A stretch of 64,000 bases of DNA from Pyrenophora tritici-repentis (taxonomy: Eukaryota > Ascomycota > Dothideomycetes > Pleosporales > Pleosporaceae). A model generated the notes under the pieces. That model was not told where the DNA came from, did not search any database, and was given only the letters and a program-made list of their open reading frames with translations. Numbering within the stretch: position 1 is the first letter of the stretch; each line of letters begins with the position of its first letter. Shown here piece by piece: positions 49,506 through 60,930 of this stretch. Location of the stretch: contig NC_089396.1 in the NCBI RefSeq assembly GCF_003171515.1, forward strand, positions 2,701,035 through 2,765,034. Direction: 5' to 3'. Both the position numbers and the translations under genes were made by a program.

Positions 49506-52500
49506 ATGTCTAAACCTAGCATCGAGTGCCAGTATTTCGAGCATGTGCCTGAGCACAGCGTAGCGGCATGCAGAGAGTGCAGATATGCAGTATGGCCAGA
49601 TCAGATTGAGGGCCATCTACAGAAGCAGCATAAGGTTAGTTACAAGGAGGCTGAGGCAGTTGGACAGCAGGTTCGCAGCTGGGCTGGGTTAGTCCAGTAC
49701 CCTAGTGAGCTCGAGGTGCCGACTGGTGCTCCAAAGCCTGTGCGGCAATTGCCAGTGTATACAGACGGGATGTTATGCCAATTTGACTCCAGCTGCTGCT
49801 ATTATGTAGCAAGAAGTAAGGAGGCTATACGAAAGCATTGGCGTAAGGACCATCAAGGATGGTCAGCAGGGAAGAAGCGAGGGCGGCCAAGTCGAACCAG
49901 GCAGAAGAGCGTGCAGGCACATATGGATAAGGGGTACCGGCTGGTCCATTGCCAGCGATTATTCAGCAGCCGGCATGGATCGCAGTACTTTGAGGTCCAG
50001 GCACCCAGCCAGGATGGAGAAGGCCCCGAAATCGTGCCCGTAGACGGGGCAGCAGCATGGGCGCGAGTGGGCGAGCAGATGGCCAAGGCGTGGGCAGACA
50101 TCGAGAAGCGGGCGCAGACGACGATCCAGGAGGGCGAGCGCGACGAGGTGAACCCATGGCTGGAGCGGACGCAGTGGTTGCCGTACCTAGTGGGCATGGA
50201 GAGGCCGGATTTGTTAGCGTGCATCGAGGAGCCCGTGGCAGAGCCAGATGCCAGGCAGGAGCAGCAGGCCGAGCCGGTGGAAGCAGCGATTTGGGCAGCC
50301 ATGGATGGATTGGCGCGGTTCAGCCAGGCATCCATTATTGACCGGATTGGCGTGTTTATACGGTTGGAGGCAATTCGCACAGAGATGCACCAAACCCGGT
50401 TCCAGCCGTTACAGCCGTATATGGACAAGAACGCCATTGTCAAGCACACACGACCGTGGCAGCAGATGTTAATGTTTTTTGCACGCACACAGAAAGAGCA
50501 CGGGTGGAAGAGCCCCAAGTATCGGTTTACGCGCCGGCAGCGAGAGGCATGGGAGGTGTTAATCGAACAGGCAAAGCGGAGCATAGAGGGAGACGAAGAA
50601 GATGAAGCCGAGGATATGGACGAAGAGAGAGAAGAGCTGGACGAGGAGATGATGGACGACATAGACGAGGCGATAGAGGTAGCTGAGGAAGAGCCAGGTC
50701 AGGGAGAAGGCCCCGAGCCTAAGAAGTTGTCTAAGATACAGAAAGCGTGTTTGGAGTTTTGCATTGCATTACTTAACCACCGCATCACCCGTAGAGAGTA
50801 TGACAGCCCGCTGGTGTGCGCGTTGGCGGTGCTGGGCGTCAAGGAGGACGGATGGAAGGGGCCGGAGCAGTACCCGCCGATATTATCGGCGGTGATCAAG
50901 ATCGCTCGGTTTATGGTCGTGCAGAAGGGACTAGAAATGTCAGGGCCCGAGGAGGATAGCGGCGATGAGACAGACGACGACTTAGATGACAGCGCGTACG
51001 AGAGCGGGCCAAGCCAGCGACGGCGTCCCAAGGGGTGTTTGCAGTTAGTGCAGAAGATGATGGACCGGTTCATGGTGCGCGGCAGCCATAGCCCCATGCA
51101 GTGGATGTTGGATTTGCGGACGTATGGATTGAAGATCCATTACAACACTACAACCCGCGGGCATGTAGAGTGGACGAACGGCGACGAGCTGCTGTACAAA
51201 GAGCTGCATTTTAGCATGGCGCAGTTCCGCGGCATGGTACATGGGCTGGCTAGCGAGAGCCGGCGATTATTAACAGAGGAGTTAATGTTTAGCAGCAAGG
51301 CAGCGCCGGTGCCGGCAGTGCCATGGGAGAGCATACGTGACAACCCAACCGACGAGCGGCCAGGATGGAACTTTTTGAAGGATCATCGCACAAACATGCC
51401 CGTCAACGGCGAGAGGTGGTTATTTGAGCGGGTAGGCGAGAGCGCCAGCATCCGGAGTCGGTTCATGAAGCCCGGGACGCAGTCAGGGGTAGACCGACAG
51501 GCAATAGAGCGATACATGGACCGGGTGGTAGAATTTCGCGAGAAGCTGGCGGTGTTAATGCATATAACGGGTGGGCAGCCAGCGCGAGGGCCAGAGCTAC
51601 TGAGCGTACGGCATAGCAACACAGTGCAAGGGGGGCATCGCAATATATTCATCGAGGACGGCATGGTGGTGTTTGTGACACGGTACCACAAGGGATACAA
51701 AGTCAGCGGCGACGTCAAGATTATCCATCGATATTTGCCGCGCGAGGTGGGCGAGCTGGTAGTGTGGTATATGTGGCTGGTGTTGCCGTTCCAGCAGCGG
51801 CTCGAGGCGTTGGTGTGGGAGAAGGAGGCAGTTTCGTCGCATATGTGGCCAGCAGACCCCAGCGGCCGCAAGTGGACGACCGATCGGCTGCGGGAGGCGT
51901 TGAAGCGCGAGAGCCGGATCGCGATGGGCCAGGAGTGGACGTTTGCCGGGTACCGGGAGATGGCGATTGGCATCAGCCGGCGGTTTTTGCGTGGATCGAC
52001 AGCGTTCCAGGCAGATGAGGGCGAGGAGAATAAGGAGTGGGCTGAGGAGCAGGCAGGAGATTCGATTGCCGACGAGCAGGCGGGCCATACGTCGCACGTG
52101 GCGGGACTGGTATACGCGCGAGGGATCATGGAGCAGTCAGGGGCCGTGGCGGATAGGCGGCAGCAGTTCCGGGCATCGAGCACGGATTGGCATAGATTTT
52201 TGGGCTTCCAGGCAGGCTTGGACGACCAGAGAAGAAGCAGCAAGCGGAAGAGAGCGCCGTTTGAGAGCGAGGCAGACGAGGCAAGGGTGGATCGGTGGCA
52301 GCGGCTGAGGAAGATGGACGCGAGAGCGCAGCTGAAGCGCATGATGGGCGAGGAGGCCAAGTTCCGGGGGGTGCAGGAGGCAGCGATCAAAGCCATCACA
52401 GCAGGCGAGAGTCCCGTAGTAGCGGTGATGCCGACGGGGGCAGGCAAGAGCTTGTTGTTCATGTTGCCGGCGTGGGCAGAGCAGGGCGGCACGACGGTGG

Positions 52501-54269
52501 TGGTAGTGCCGTTGATCGCGTTGCGTGGCGACATGGCACAGCGGTGCAAGAAGCTAGGGATATCGTGCGTAGAGTGGCAGAGTCGGCGTCCGCCAGACGC
52601 AGCAGCGGTGGTGTTAGTGACGCCCGAGTCGGCAGTTGGAGAGGAATTTGCAACGTTTTTAAACCGGCTACGAGCGACGCGGCAGCTAGATCGGATTATT
52701 ATCGACGAGTGCCATATCGTGTTAAACCGGCAGTACACGTTCCGCAAGCAGATGCAGCAGCTAGGTAAGCTAGTGGCTGTAGAGACGCAGATGGTCATGT
52801 TAACAGCAACGTTGCCACCCAGCGAGGAGGACGAGTTATTCCGGCGAATGCATTTTGAGCGTGGGCAGGTAAGAATGTTTAGGGCACCAACAGCACGGAG
52901 CAACATAGCGTACCGGGTGGTAAGGGTAGAGAAGGAGAGGAAGAGACAGGAGGTAGAGGCAACGGTGTTGGCGATGGTACAGCAGAAGGTCCGAAAGTAT
53001 AAGAGCGGCAAGATTGTAGTGTACGGCAACTCAGTGCCAAAGGTCAAGGGGTTAGCCGAGAAGCTCAAGTGCCATGCGTATCATCACCACGCGGTTGGCA
53101 AGGCAAGCATGTTGGAGGAGTTCATGGGCGGCAAGCAGCGGGTGATTGTGGCAACCAGCGCGTTGGGCATGGGAGTGGACGTGCCCGATATCCGGTGCAT
53201 TGTCCACATGGATTGGCCGTTTAGCGTGTTGGATTACGCGCAGGAGAGCGGGCGAGCCGGGCGAGACGGGGAGCGGAGCGAGGCCATCATGATGGTGCAG
53301 GACGGCGAGCAGCGAGCGGCGGATGACAAGCAGGGGGAGGCGGAGCAGCGGTTGGTGCGAGCATACGTCGAAGGCATAGACGAGGCGGCGACATGTAGAC
53401 GGGTAATGTTGGACGGGTATTTAGACAGGCGCGAGGCCGAGCGAGCTCGGTGCGAGGAGGGAGAGGAGAGGTGTGACGTATGCATGAGAGCCGACGGGGA
53501 GGAGATGGAGGAGGAGGAGATGGAGGAGGAGGAGATGGAGGAGGAGATGGAGGAGGAGATGGAGGAGGAGATGGAAGAGATGGAGGAGGTGGAGGAGGTG
53601 GAGGAGGTGGAGGAGATGGAGGTGGTGGAGGTGGCCGAGGGCGGCAGCAGCAACGAAGAAGAGGCGGAGACATTGGAGAGGGAGCAAGAAGAGGCGCGGC
53701 AGGCGTTTAATCAGCAGCAACGAGAGCAAGGCGGCCCGCGACAGAGATTGATACAGCAGCGGCAGCAGGAGTTCGCCGACGTCGAGTGGCTGCGTAGGCA
53801 GCTGGCGCAATGGATAAACCGGTGTGGGTTATGCGAGGCGGTAGGGCAAGGATCGAGCGCACACGACGTACGGCAATGTTGGCGACAGGAGAGCCAGCGG
53901 ATCAAGGAGTCGATTAAGAGGATGGAAGAGACAATTAAGTTTGAGCGTTATTCGGGCTGTTTTTGGTGTGGAGTGCCGCAGGAGATATGCAATCGGTGGG
54001 AAAGGAATAGTTTTGGGCGATATCAGAGAGTCCAAGACGGGGATTGCCAGTATAGAGGGGTATTAATAGGCGGGTTATTAAGTATAGCATTAGGGCGGAG
54101 CGAGGTAGGAAACCGATGGACGGCGCGGTTAGAGGAGTTCGGGGTTAGTAATTCAGGAGCAGGGCCGACGTTGTTTGAGTTTTTAGGAAAAAAGCGATTG
54201 TTAGAGACGGTTGAGAGCAATAACTTAGCAGGAGAGTTTTGTTGGATTACAAGATTAATAGGCGAGTAG
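49506..54269 (+). CDS. Telomere-linked RecQ-type helicase with OrsD-like zinc N-terminus (1,587 aa)
   Basis: ATG at 49506 (MSKPSIECQYFEH). N-terminal C2H2-like pairs C22/C25..H37/H42 (ECRYAVWPDQIEGHLQKQH) and about 92-120 (CQFDSSCCYY..IRKHWRKDH) match the OrsD-type domain of fungal subtelomeric helicases. An acidic linker follows, then a RecQ-like core: MPTGAGKS at about 975-982, DECH at about 1067, LTATLPP, ATSALGMGVDVPDIR and QESGRAGRDG at about 1246. A Glu/Met repeat (about 1334-1380) follows the zinc residues CEEGEERCDVC. It is an intronless, unbroken frame. Genes of this type lie next to telomeres in several fungi (TLH genes) and are proposed to act in end maintenance or recombination. 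This one ends about 9.6 kb from the telomere and is transcribed toward it. Confidence 0.93.
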   Translation: MSKPSIECQYFEHVPEHSVAACRECRYAVWPDQIEGHLQKQHKVSYKEAEAVGQQVRSWAGLVQYPSELEVPTGAPKPVRQLPVYTDGMLCQFDSSCCYYVARSKEAIRKHWRKDHQGWSAGKKRGRPSRTRQKSVQAHMDKGYRLVHCQRLFSSRHGSQYFEVQAPSQDGEGPEIVPVDGAAAWARVGEQMAKAWADIEKRAQTTIQEGERDEVNPWLERTQWLPYLVGMERPDLLACIEEPVAEPDARQEQQAEPVEAAIWAAMDGLARFSQASIIDRIGVFIRLEAIRTEMHQTRFQPLQPYMDKNAIVKHTRPWQQMLMFFARTQKEHGWKSPKYRFTRRQREAWEVLIEQAKRSIEGDEEDEAEDMDEEREELDEEMMDDIDEAIEVAEEEPGQGEGPEPKKLSKIQKACLEFCIALLNHRITRREYDSPLVCALAVLGVKEDGWKGPEQYPPILSAVIKIARFMVVQKGLEMSGPEEDSGDETDDDLDDSAYESGPSQRRRPKGCLQLVQKMMDRFMVRGSHSPMQWMLDLRTYGLKIHYNTTTRGHVEWTNGDELLYKELHFSMAQFRGMVHGLASESRRLLTEELMFSSKAAPVPAVPWESIRDNPTDERPGWNFLKDHRTNMPVNGERWLFERVGESASIRSRFMKPGTQSGVDRQAIERYMDRVVEFREKLAVLMHITGGQPARGPELLSVRHSNTVQGGHRNIFIEDGMVVFVTRYHKGYKVSGDVKIIHRYLPREVGELVVWYMWLVLPFQQRLEALVWEKEAVSSHMWPADPSGRKWTTDRLREALKRESRIAMGQEWTFAGYREMAIGISRRFLRGSTAFQADEGEENKEWAEEQAGDSIADEQAGHTSHVAGLVYARGIMEQSGAVADRRQQFRASSTDWHRFLGFQAGLDDQRRSSKRKRAPFESEADEARVDRWQRLRKMDARAQLKRMMGEEAKFRGVQEAAIKAITAGESPVVAVMPTGAGKSLLFMLPAWAEQGGTTVVVVPLIALRGDMAQRCKKLGISCVEWQSRRPPDAAAVVLVTPESAVGEEFATFLNRLRATRQLDRIIIDECHIVLNRQYTFRKQMQQLGKLVAVETQMVMLTATLPPSEEDELFRRMHFERGQVRMFRAPTARSNIAYRVVRVEKERKRQEVEATVLAMVQQKVRKYKSGKIVVYGNSVPKVKGLAEKLKCHAYHHHAVGKASMLEEFMGGKQRVIVATSALGMGVDVPDIRCIVHMDWPFSVLDYAQESGRAGRDGERSEAIMMVQDGEQRAADDKQGEAEQRLVRAYVEGIDEAATCRRVMLDGYLDRREAERARCEEGEERCDVCMRADGEEMEEEEMEEEEMEEEMEEEMEEEMEEMEEVEEVEEVEEMEVVEVAEGGSSNEEEAETLEREQEEARQAFNQQQREQGGPRQRLIQQRQQEFADVEWLRRQLAQWINRCGLCEAVGQGSSAHDVRQCWRQESQRIKESIKRMEETIKFERYSGCFWCGVPQEICNRWERNSFGRYQRVQDGDCQYRGVLIGGLLSIALGRSEVGNRWTARLEEFGVSNSGAGPTLFEFLGKKRLLETVESNNLAGEFCWITRLIGE
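53505..53630 (+). repeat. In-frame GAGGAGATG minisatellite in the helicase
   Basis: Units of GAGGAGATG/GAGGTG repeat about a dozen times and encode (EEM/EEV)n. It is purine-pure on the coding strand and unstable by nature, so its length likely varies between strains. Confidence 0.85.
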
Positions 54270-57235
54270 AGGAAATATAGAGAGTTGTAACGTTGACGAG
54301 GGTAGCTCCAACAGCTCGAGTAGGTCGGATAGTGTAAGCAGCGATAAAGGCAAGAGCAGCAAGATCAGCGAGAGCGTAGGCAGGGTTAGCAGCAAGAGAG
54401 ATAGCAGCAACAGTGACGATAGTAGCAGCAGTAAGAGTAGCGACGAAGGCGAGGGCAGCGAGAGCAGTGATCAAGGCGAGAGCAGCGAGAGTAGTGACGA
54501 AGGCGAGGGTAGTAAAGATATTAGAGGTAGCGAAAGCAGCGGCAACAGCGAGAGCAATGAGAGCAACGACAAAGACGAGGGCAGAGAAGGTAACGAGAGC
54601 GGCGAGAGCAGTAAGAGCGCAGGCAGCGTTGGTAGCGAGAGCAATAGCTGCAACAGTGGCGATAGTGGCGATAGCGAGGGCAGCGACGACGGCGAGGATG
54701 GCGAGGATGGCGAGGATGGCGAGGACAGCGAGGGCAACTTGATGGCAGGTAGCGAAAGCAGTAATAGCAGCTTGAGCAGGGAGGAAAAGCGAGGGTCGTG
54801 ACGACGGCGAGAGTAGCTCCGATAGCGAGAGCAGCAAGAGCGAGAGCAGCAAGAGCGGCAAGAGCAACGAGAGCGAGGCAGGCGAGGCAGGCGAGAGCAA
54901 CGAGATGGCAAGTAGCGAGAGCGAGGCAGGCGAGGCAGGCGAGGCAGGCGAGAGCAACGAGATGGCAAGTAGCGAGAGCGTAGGGAGCGAGAGAGGCGAG
55001 AGAAATAAGAGCAGCGACATGATAGGTACCGTTGGCAGCGAGAGCATCGAGAGCCGCGCATATAGCGAGAGTAACGAGAACAGAGCGAGTAGCGAGAGCA
55101 GCGACGACGGTAAGGACAGCGAGAGCAGGAGCCGCAGCGGCGAAAGGAGTTGTAGAAGCCGTAGCAGCGGTAGGAAGTGAGAAGCAGCGAGAGTAGCGCG
55201 AGCAGTGGGGGACAGCAGGGACAGCGAGAGCAGTAGGGAAAGCAAGAGCAGGGGCAGAAGTAGTTATAGCGGCCGCAGGCGTAGTAGGAGCGGTGGGGAG
55301 TGAGGAGCAGAAGCGAGGATATCGATAGCAGCGAGAGCAGCGAGGACGGCGGGGATAGTAGGGATAGCGGGATCAGCTGTGAGAGAAGCGAGGATAGCGA
55401 GAGTAGGAAAGCAGGAGCCGCAGGCGCGATAGAAGTAAGAGTAGCAAGAGCAGTAAGAGCAGGATGTGTAGCCGCGAGGATAGAGGCAATTAAGGTAATT
55501 AAGGTGATTGCGATGATTGCGAGGACAGTAAGAGCAACAAGGGCAGCGCAAGAAAGGGGCGAACGGCAAGGGAATTAACTATTAAGTTAATTGTAGCGAT
55601 TGCAAGGACAGCGGGAACAGCGAGGATAGTAAGGGCAGTAAGGGTAGAAAGGACAGCGGAAGCAGCGAGGACAACGAGGACAGCGAGGATTGTAAGGACA
55701 GCGGAAGCAGCGAGGACAACGAGGACAGCGAGGATTGTAAGGACAGCGGAAGCAGCGAGGACAACGAGGACAGCGAGGATTGTAAGGACAGCGGAAGCAG
55801 CGAGGATAATGAGGACAGCGAGGATAGTAAGAACAGCGAGGATAGTAAGGACAGTAAGAGTAGCGAGGATAGCGAAAGTAGGAGAGTAGCAGTAGCAATA
55901 GCAGTAGCCGGAGGTGTATATAAGCTGTAAGAGGTAAGAGGTAGAAGTAAGGATATTATAAGCAGCAAGGATAGCAGGGGCAGAAGCGGCAACAGGTGCA
56001 GGGGTAGTAGGAGTAGTAATAAGAATATTAAGAGCAGTGCAAGTTACAAGGACAAGGGACAAAGTAAGGACAGTAGAGATAGTAAGAGTATCAGGAGCAG
56101 CGAGAACAGAAGCCGTAGGATTGATAGCGAAGATATTAAGAGCAGCAAGGAAAGCGAAAGTAGCGAGGGTAGTAAGAGCAGCGACAAGAGGAGCGGTAGC
56201 GGCCGCCGAAACCGCAGTTACCGCAGGTGGAGGAGGCGTAGGAGGTAAGGGGCAGAAGAGAGCAGTAGAGACAGCGGGAACAGCGGGGAAAGCGAGAGCA
56301 GCAAGAAGGACGGGGATAGTAGAGATAGAGGAAGTGGCGAGAGCAGAAGCAGTAATAGGGAGGATTGCGGAATGCGGAGGAGTAAGAGCGGTAGGAGTAA
56401 GAGTAGCAAGAGCAGGACGTAGAAGTAAGAGCCGTAGGAGCAGGAGCAGTAAGAATAGCAGGAGTAGCAAGGGTAGGAGCTTTAAAGGCGGCAGCAACGA
56501 GGGTGTTACAAGCAGCGAAAATAATAGGAGCAGGGAGAGTGGTCGCAGTAAGGATAGCGATAGAAGCGAGGTTGGCGACAGCAGGGACAGTAGTAGTAGC
56601 AAGAATAGCGAGAGTAGCGAGAGCAATAGCAGTGAGAGCTAGAGCATTAAGAGTAGCAGCAATAAGAGCAGTAACCGTAGGAGTAGGCGCATTAAGAGTA
56701 AAAGCTGCAGGAGTAAGAGCAGTAAGGGCGGAAATAGTAGGAGCGTAATTAGCGAGAGCAGGAGCAGCGAGGACAGCAGGAGCAGCTGGAATGGCGAGAG
56801 CAGCAAGGACGGAGTGGATAGCAAGAATAGGAAGCGTAGGGGCCGCAGTGGCGATATTTGTAGAAGCGGCAGTAAACACAGGTGTAGTAGTAGCCGTAGG
56901 AGTAATAACGAGCATGTTAAAAGCAGCAAGGACGGCAGGAACAGCGGGAGTTGCAATAGTAGAACCCGTAACCGTAATTGAATAGACAGTAAGAGTGATA
57001 GTCGCGATAGAAGGAAAAGTTACAAGAATAGCAGCCGTAGCCGTGGTAGAAGCAAGAGTAATTATAATAGAGGCAAAGATAGTAACAGTAGTAAGAGTAA
57101 TAAGCACAGTAAGGGTATAGTAAGAGCAAAAGTTTAAAGAAGAGTTATTTATGTTAAAAATAAGTATGCAGGTATAAAGCAAAGAAAAGAAAGATTCGAA
57201 AAGAGAGAGTATAAAGTTGGTGAGATTCATAATCG
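54270..57235 (+). repeat. Purine-biased, codon-periodic degenerate repeat region
   Basis: Built from AGC, GCG, GAG and GAC triplets (GCGAGAGCAGCGAGGAC) in degenerate arrays. A 9-base GGCGAGGAT array lies at 54690-54725, a direct repeat of about 50 bases at 54845-54985, and a 45-base unit repeated about 3.7 times at 55650-55825. Leu/Ser-rich frames on the minus strand are shadows of this composition. No promoter, start context or domain is seen. Confidence 0.75.
55650..55825 (+). repeat. 45-base tandem array
   Basis: A unit beginning GCGAGGATTGTAAGGACAGC repeats about 3.7 times with few changes. Confidence 0.85.
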
Positions 57236-58500
57236 ATAGATGAGGTAGGTAAAACAGGTATAGTTTGTAGTATATATTAGATAGTGTTTAAGAAAGAAAT
57301 CAAGCATAGAATTAAGTAGGATTTAAGGATTAGGATTGTAGTAGAAGACAGAGCAAGTTATTAGGAATACATTAATAAGAAGATAGAAGAAAAGATTAAG
57401 TTTATATAAAAGTAGAGTCATAAGAAGAAGATATAAATAAAAAAGATATAAGAGATTATGTTTCAATAATATTAAAAAGAGATGTTAGAAAAGAAAGAAG
57501 AATAAAAGAAACCCGATATAATTTAAGAGGAGTATAGTAAAGGGAATAGAAGATAGGTAGAAGAAGAAAGAGAGAGAAAGATAAGGAAGTTTATAGAGAA
57601 GGACATAAGAAGCAAAAGATAAAGAGAAAGAAGGAGAAGTAAAGAAAATAGAAAGAGAAGTAAAGAAAAATATAGAGCAAGTAAAGAGAGAGTAGCAAGA
57701 ACAGCAGTAGTAATAAGGATAAGGATAGAGTTAAGGTACAGTACAATAATGCATAGTGGGTATTTAAGCAACAGTAGTAAGACGAGGCAGGCCGTGTTGG
57801 ACGTGCATACAGTAGGTAGAGTTTAAGTTTACCGACGCAGAATAGTGATAGAGGTATATAGGGTAGTAGATAATGCGATGCGGTATATAGACGGCGGTAG
57901 GCGAAGGACAGAGCCGACACAATATACAACAGTATTAGAGAACTAAGAGGTAGTAGGCAAAGGAGATAGTTGAAGAAGTATTTAGGTTGTGTTTAGTATA
58001 GCGAATGGTATAACGTGTGTATACAAGCAATAAGAAGATAATAGATACGGAGGAGATTAGACAGCAGATATAAAAGATTGTTAGTTTCGAGGGTATTTAT
58101 AGCAAGGTTGTTAGGATTAGTATAGGGAAGCAAGAATAGAGTAGCATAGGGATAGATAGGAGGTTAGTAGAACAGAGAGTTAAAGTAAATTTAATAGAGG
58201 GATTCGTAAGACAGTTTTAGAGCAAGTAGGGGTTAGGGTGTACAGAAACGAATAGGTTAATAAGAGAGTTTTATTAGAGTCAGCCGTTTATAATAGAGGA
58301 GAACAATAAACAACAGAGGTTATTGCAGAGAAGGGTATAGGCCGAGGTAAAGGGAAGAAGAGAGAAGATATAGTGGCAATAGGAAAAGTTTCCGAGTTAG
58401 GGTATTTAGTAGATGTTATATAGATTAAGTGATAAAAGCGAGTAAATTAGATTAAAAATAAGGAGAGATAGAAATAGATGAAGAGGAAAGGAAAGAAGAG
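57236..58500 (+). other. C-depleted subtelomeric DNA
   Basis: The plus strand is almost only A, G and T, with very few C. A short more balanced stretch (57740-57940, with GACGGCGGTAGGCG) stands out and may be a different insertion or less decayed. No gene seen. Confidence 0.6.
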
Positions 58501-58559
58501 AGAGGAACAGAAGAGAGAGAGGGGAAGGATGGATGTGGTGGAGAGGAGAGATGAGGAGG

Positions 58560-59010
58560 GGCAGGGAGGGTTGGAGCAGCAGGAGCAGGAGCAGGAGCGA
58601 CAAGGCGGGTGGCGGAGGTGAATACAGCAGCGGCAACAGGAGTTTAGGGAGGTAGAGTAGTGAGGTAGGGAATTAGGATGGTAGGGGAATGGATAGGGAA
58701 TATGCAAAGGGGCGGATAATGGGCGAAGCGAGGAAAATATAGGGAGATGTTGGTGAGGGGAGGGGGAAGTGTAAAAGAAGCGATTACGATTGTTTTAGAG
58801 CCGATTCAGTTTAAGGGTTATTAGGGGCGTTTTTGGTGGGAGGTAGAGTAGGAAAGGAATTGTTAGGGGCGGTATTAGAAGGTAAGAGATGCAAATTAAC
58901 AGTATAAAGGAGTATTCACGGGGGGTTTATTAGGGCAGCGTTTAGGTAGAGGGAGGTAGGAAAGCGTTAGGGGGCGGGGTTAAAGGGGAGAAGAGGATTT
59001 ATAGTAGATA
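58560..59010 (+). pseudogene. Decayed copy of the helicase 3' end, copy 1
   Basis: Bases 58621-58645 (ATACAGCAGCGGCAACAGGAGTT) match the helicase at 53751-53775, with collinear matches after it: GAATGGATA, AAGGGTTATT, TTTTTGGTG, GGTATTAGAAGG. C in the helicase is usually replaced. No open frame remains. Confidence 0.7.
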
Positions 59011-59369
59011 AGACAGGGTTAGGGGTATAGAAGGAAGAAAGGGTTAGGGTTACAGAATGAAGAGAGGGATAGGTAAGAAATGAATAGAAGAATAAAAATA
59101 TTCATAAGGAGATAAAGGAGGATTAGATTACAGGCAAAATAAGGTAGAAGAGCAATTCGTTAGGTAGTATGTAGAGGGGAAAGAGTGGGTAATAAGATAT
59201 AGAAGGCGAGTATTAGAAAAGTATTTGGAGGGGCAAGGAGGCGAAGAGAGATATAAAGAAGAGGAGGAGAGATTTTTAGTGTGTAGACAAGCGGACAAGG
59301 AGATAGACAGCAGCAAAGAGCAGTAATAAAGAGGAGATATAGTAGAGAGGAGGGTAGAGCAGTAGGAGC

Positions 59370-59800
59370 AGGAGCGACAAGGCGGGTAGTAGAGTTTAAT
59401 ACGGCAGTGATAACAGGAGTTTAGGCAGGTAGAGTAGTAAGACAGGCAATTAGGATAGTAGGGGAATAGATAGGGAATATGCGAAGGGCGGGTGATAAGC
59501 AAAGCGAGGACAAAATAGGGAGATGTTAGTGACGGGGAGGAGAAATACAAAAGAAGCAGTTAAGATTGTGTTAGAGTAGATTTGTATAAGGGTTATTCGT
59601 TATGTATTTAGTAGGGAGTTAGGCAGGAGAAATGTAAGGGGTAGGAGAGGAATTGTTCGGGGCAGTATTGGATAGTACGAGACGCAAATTGATAGTGTAA
59701 CAGAGTATTAATAGGGGGGTTAATAGAGGAAGAGGTAGGGTAGAGGGAGGTAAGAGAGTAGTGGAGGGCGCGGTTAAAGGGTTAGGGGTAGAGAGAGGAA
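59370..59800 (+). pseudogene. Decayed copy of the helicase 3' end, copy 2
   Basis: Collinear with copy 1 (GGAGCAGGAGCGACAAGGCGG, then ACAGGAGTTTAGG, GAATAGATAGGGAATATGCG, AAGGGTTATT) about 800 bases further on, so copies 1 and 2 are tandem duplicates of a block that matches the helicase end. Confidence 0.7.
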
Positions 59801-59814
59801 GGGTCAGGGAGGGG

Positions 59815-59925
59815 AGGGAGGGTAGAGGATCAGGGAGGGTAGAGAGGATCAGGGAGGGTAGAGAGGATCAGGGAGGGTAGAGAGGATCAGGGAGGGTTCA
59901 GGGAGGGTAAAGAGGGTTAGGTATT
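59815..59925 (+). repeat. G-rich 20-base tandem repeat
   Basis: GAGAGGATCAGGGAGGGTA repeats four times with partial units on both sides. The GGG runs could form G-quadruplexes. Confidence 0.85.
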
Positions 59926-60000
59926 ATAGTATAAGAAGATAACTAGAGAAAGTAAGTAAAAAGAGTTAAGAATAATAAAGTGGATAGTAAATAATATATA

Positions 60001-60330
60001 GGGGGTTTTAGAGAGGAGGAAATATAAGAGAGTTTACTAGAAAATAAGAAAGAGGGGTTTCAGAGTAGGCAGAAGCGTAAAGCAAGAGCATAGGGCAGAG
60101 GAAAAGAGGAAAAGAGGTAGAGTTTAAAGAAGGCCGCCGGTTGCGGTAAGGAAGATGCAAAGGCGAGAGTAGTAGAAGAGAATATAAGAGAGGATTATAT
60201 GTTAGGGGTAAATAGGTAAGAGGGGGCGGGGATTTAGGGGCGCAAAAGGAGGGTAGAGAAAGAAAATACAAGAGAGGTAGAGGTAAAGGGTTAGAAAGAG
60301 AGTTAGAATAGAATTTTTATAAGATAAGGT
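60001..60330 (+). repeat. Subtelomeric duplicated block, copy A
   Basis: Collinear with 61870-62200: GAGGAGGAAATA, GGGCAGAGGAAAAGAGG, a CGCCG tract, GCGAGAGTAGTAGAA, then ATATAAGAGA. The two copies differ by many changes and small gaps. Confidence 0.75.
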
Positions 60331-60875
60331 AGGTTTAGAGGACGCAGAGTTGTAGAGCGAAGTAGAGGGTAGGGTGTAAGAGTAGAGAGTAAGGAGTTAA
60401 AAGAAGTTAGATAGGGCGTATAAGTAGTAACACCCCGTTTTTAGGGTTAAGAAGTATTTAGGAGGAGAAAGGGAGAAGTAGGAAAAGAAGAGGGAGAGTA
60501 AGAGTAAGCCGTAAGGTGTCACAAAGAGGGTAGAGTAAGAGTAGAGGAGAGAGTAGAGGGGTGGTGGGTGGACCCGTAAGGTGTTACAAAAAGGGTGGAG
60601 TAAGAGTAGTTATTGTAGGATTAATTAGGTTATAGGAACGCAGGCGGTGGAGTGAGTTCCGGGGGCGCAGTACAGCAAGTCAGACGGGGCAGATAGGACA
60701 GACAAGGAGGCGAAACAAGTAGTAAGGGGGAAGAGGAGGTTTCACAAGTAGGTAGGGCGAAGAGAGGGTTTCATAGGTAAGTAGGATATAAAGAGAAAGG
60801 GGAGTGTTAGGAAGAGATAAGTAAGGTATTATAAAGAAGAGGAGTATGTGTTATAAGGGTAGATAGTAGCGTGTA

Positions 60876-60930
60876 AAGAGTAGAGTAAAGAGTAGAGTAA
60901 AGAGTAGAGTAAAGAGTAGATAGTAGAGAG
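60876..60930 (+). repeat. 14-base tandem repeat
   Basis: AGAGTAGAGTAAAG repeats about four times. Confidence 0.85.

Noticed and set aside
51383..53068. 561-codon frame on the strand opposite the helicase
   Set aside because: It is the complement of the helicase coding strand in high-GC, biased-codon DNA. No domain, and the helicase motifs on the other strand are decisive.
55650..55825. CRISPR-like array
   Set aside because: The 45-base units are contiguous with no spacers, in a eukaryotic subtelomere.
54247..57230. Long Leu/Ser/Ala-rich frames on the minus strand (up to 375 codons) and Ser/Glu- or Ala/Arg-rich frames on the plus strand
   Set aside because: They arise because the plus strand lacks C and is triplet-periodic, which removes stops. 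No start context, promoter or recognisable domain.
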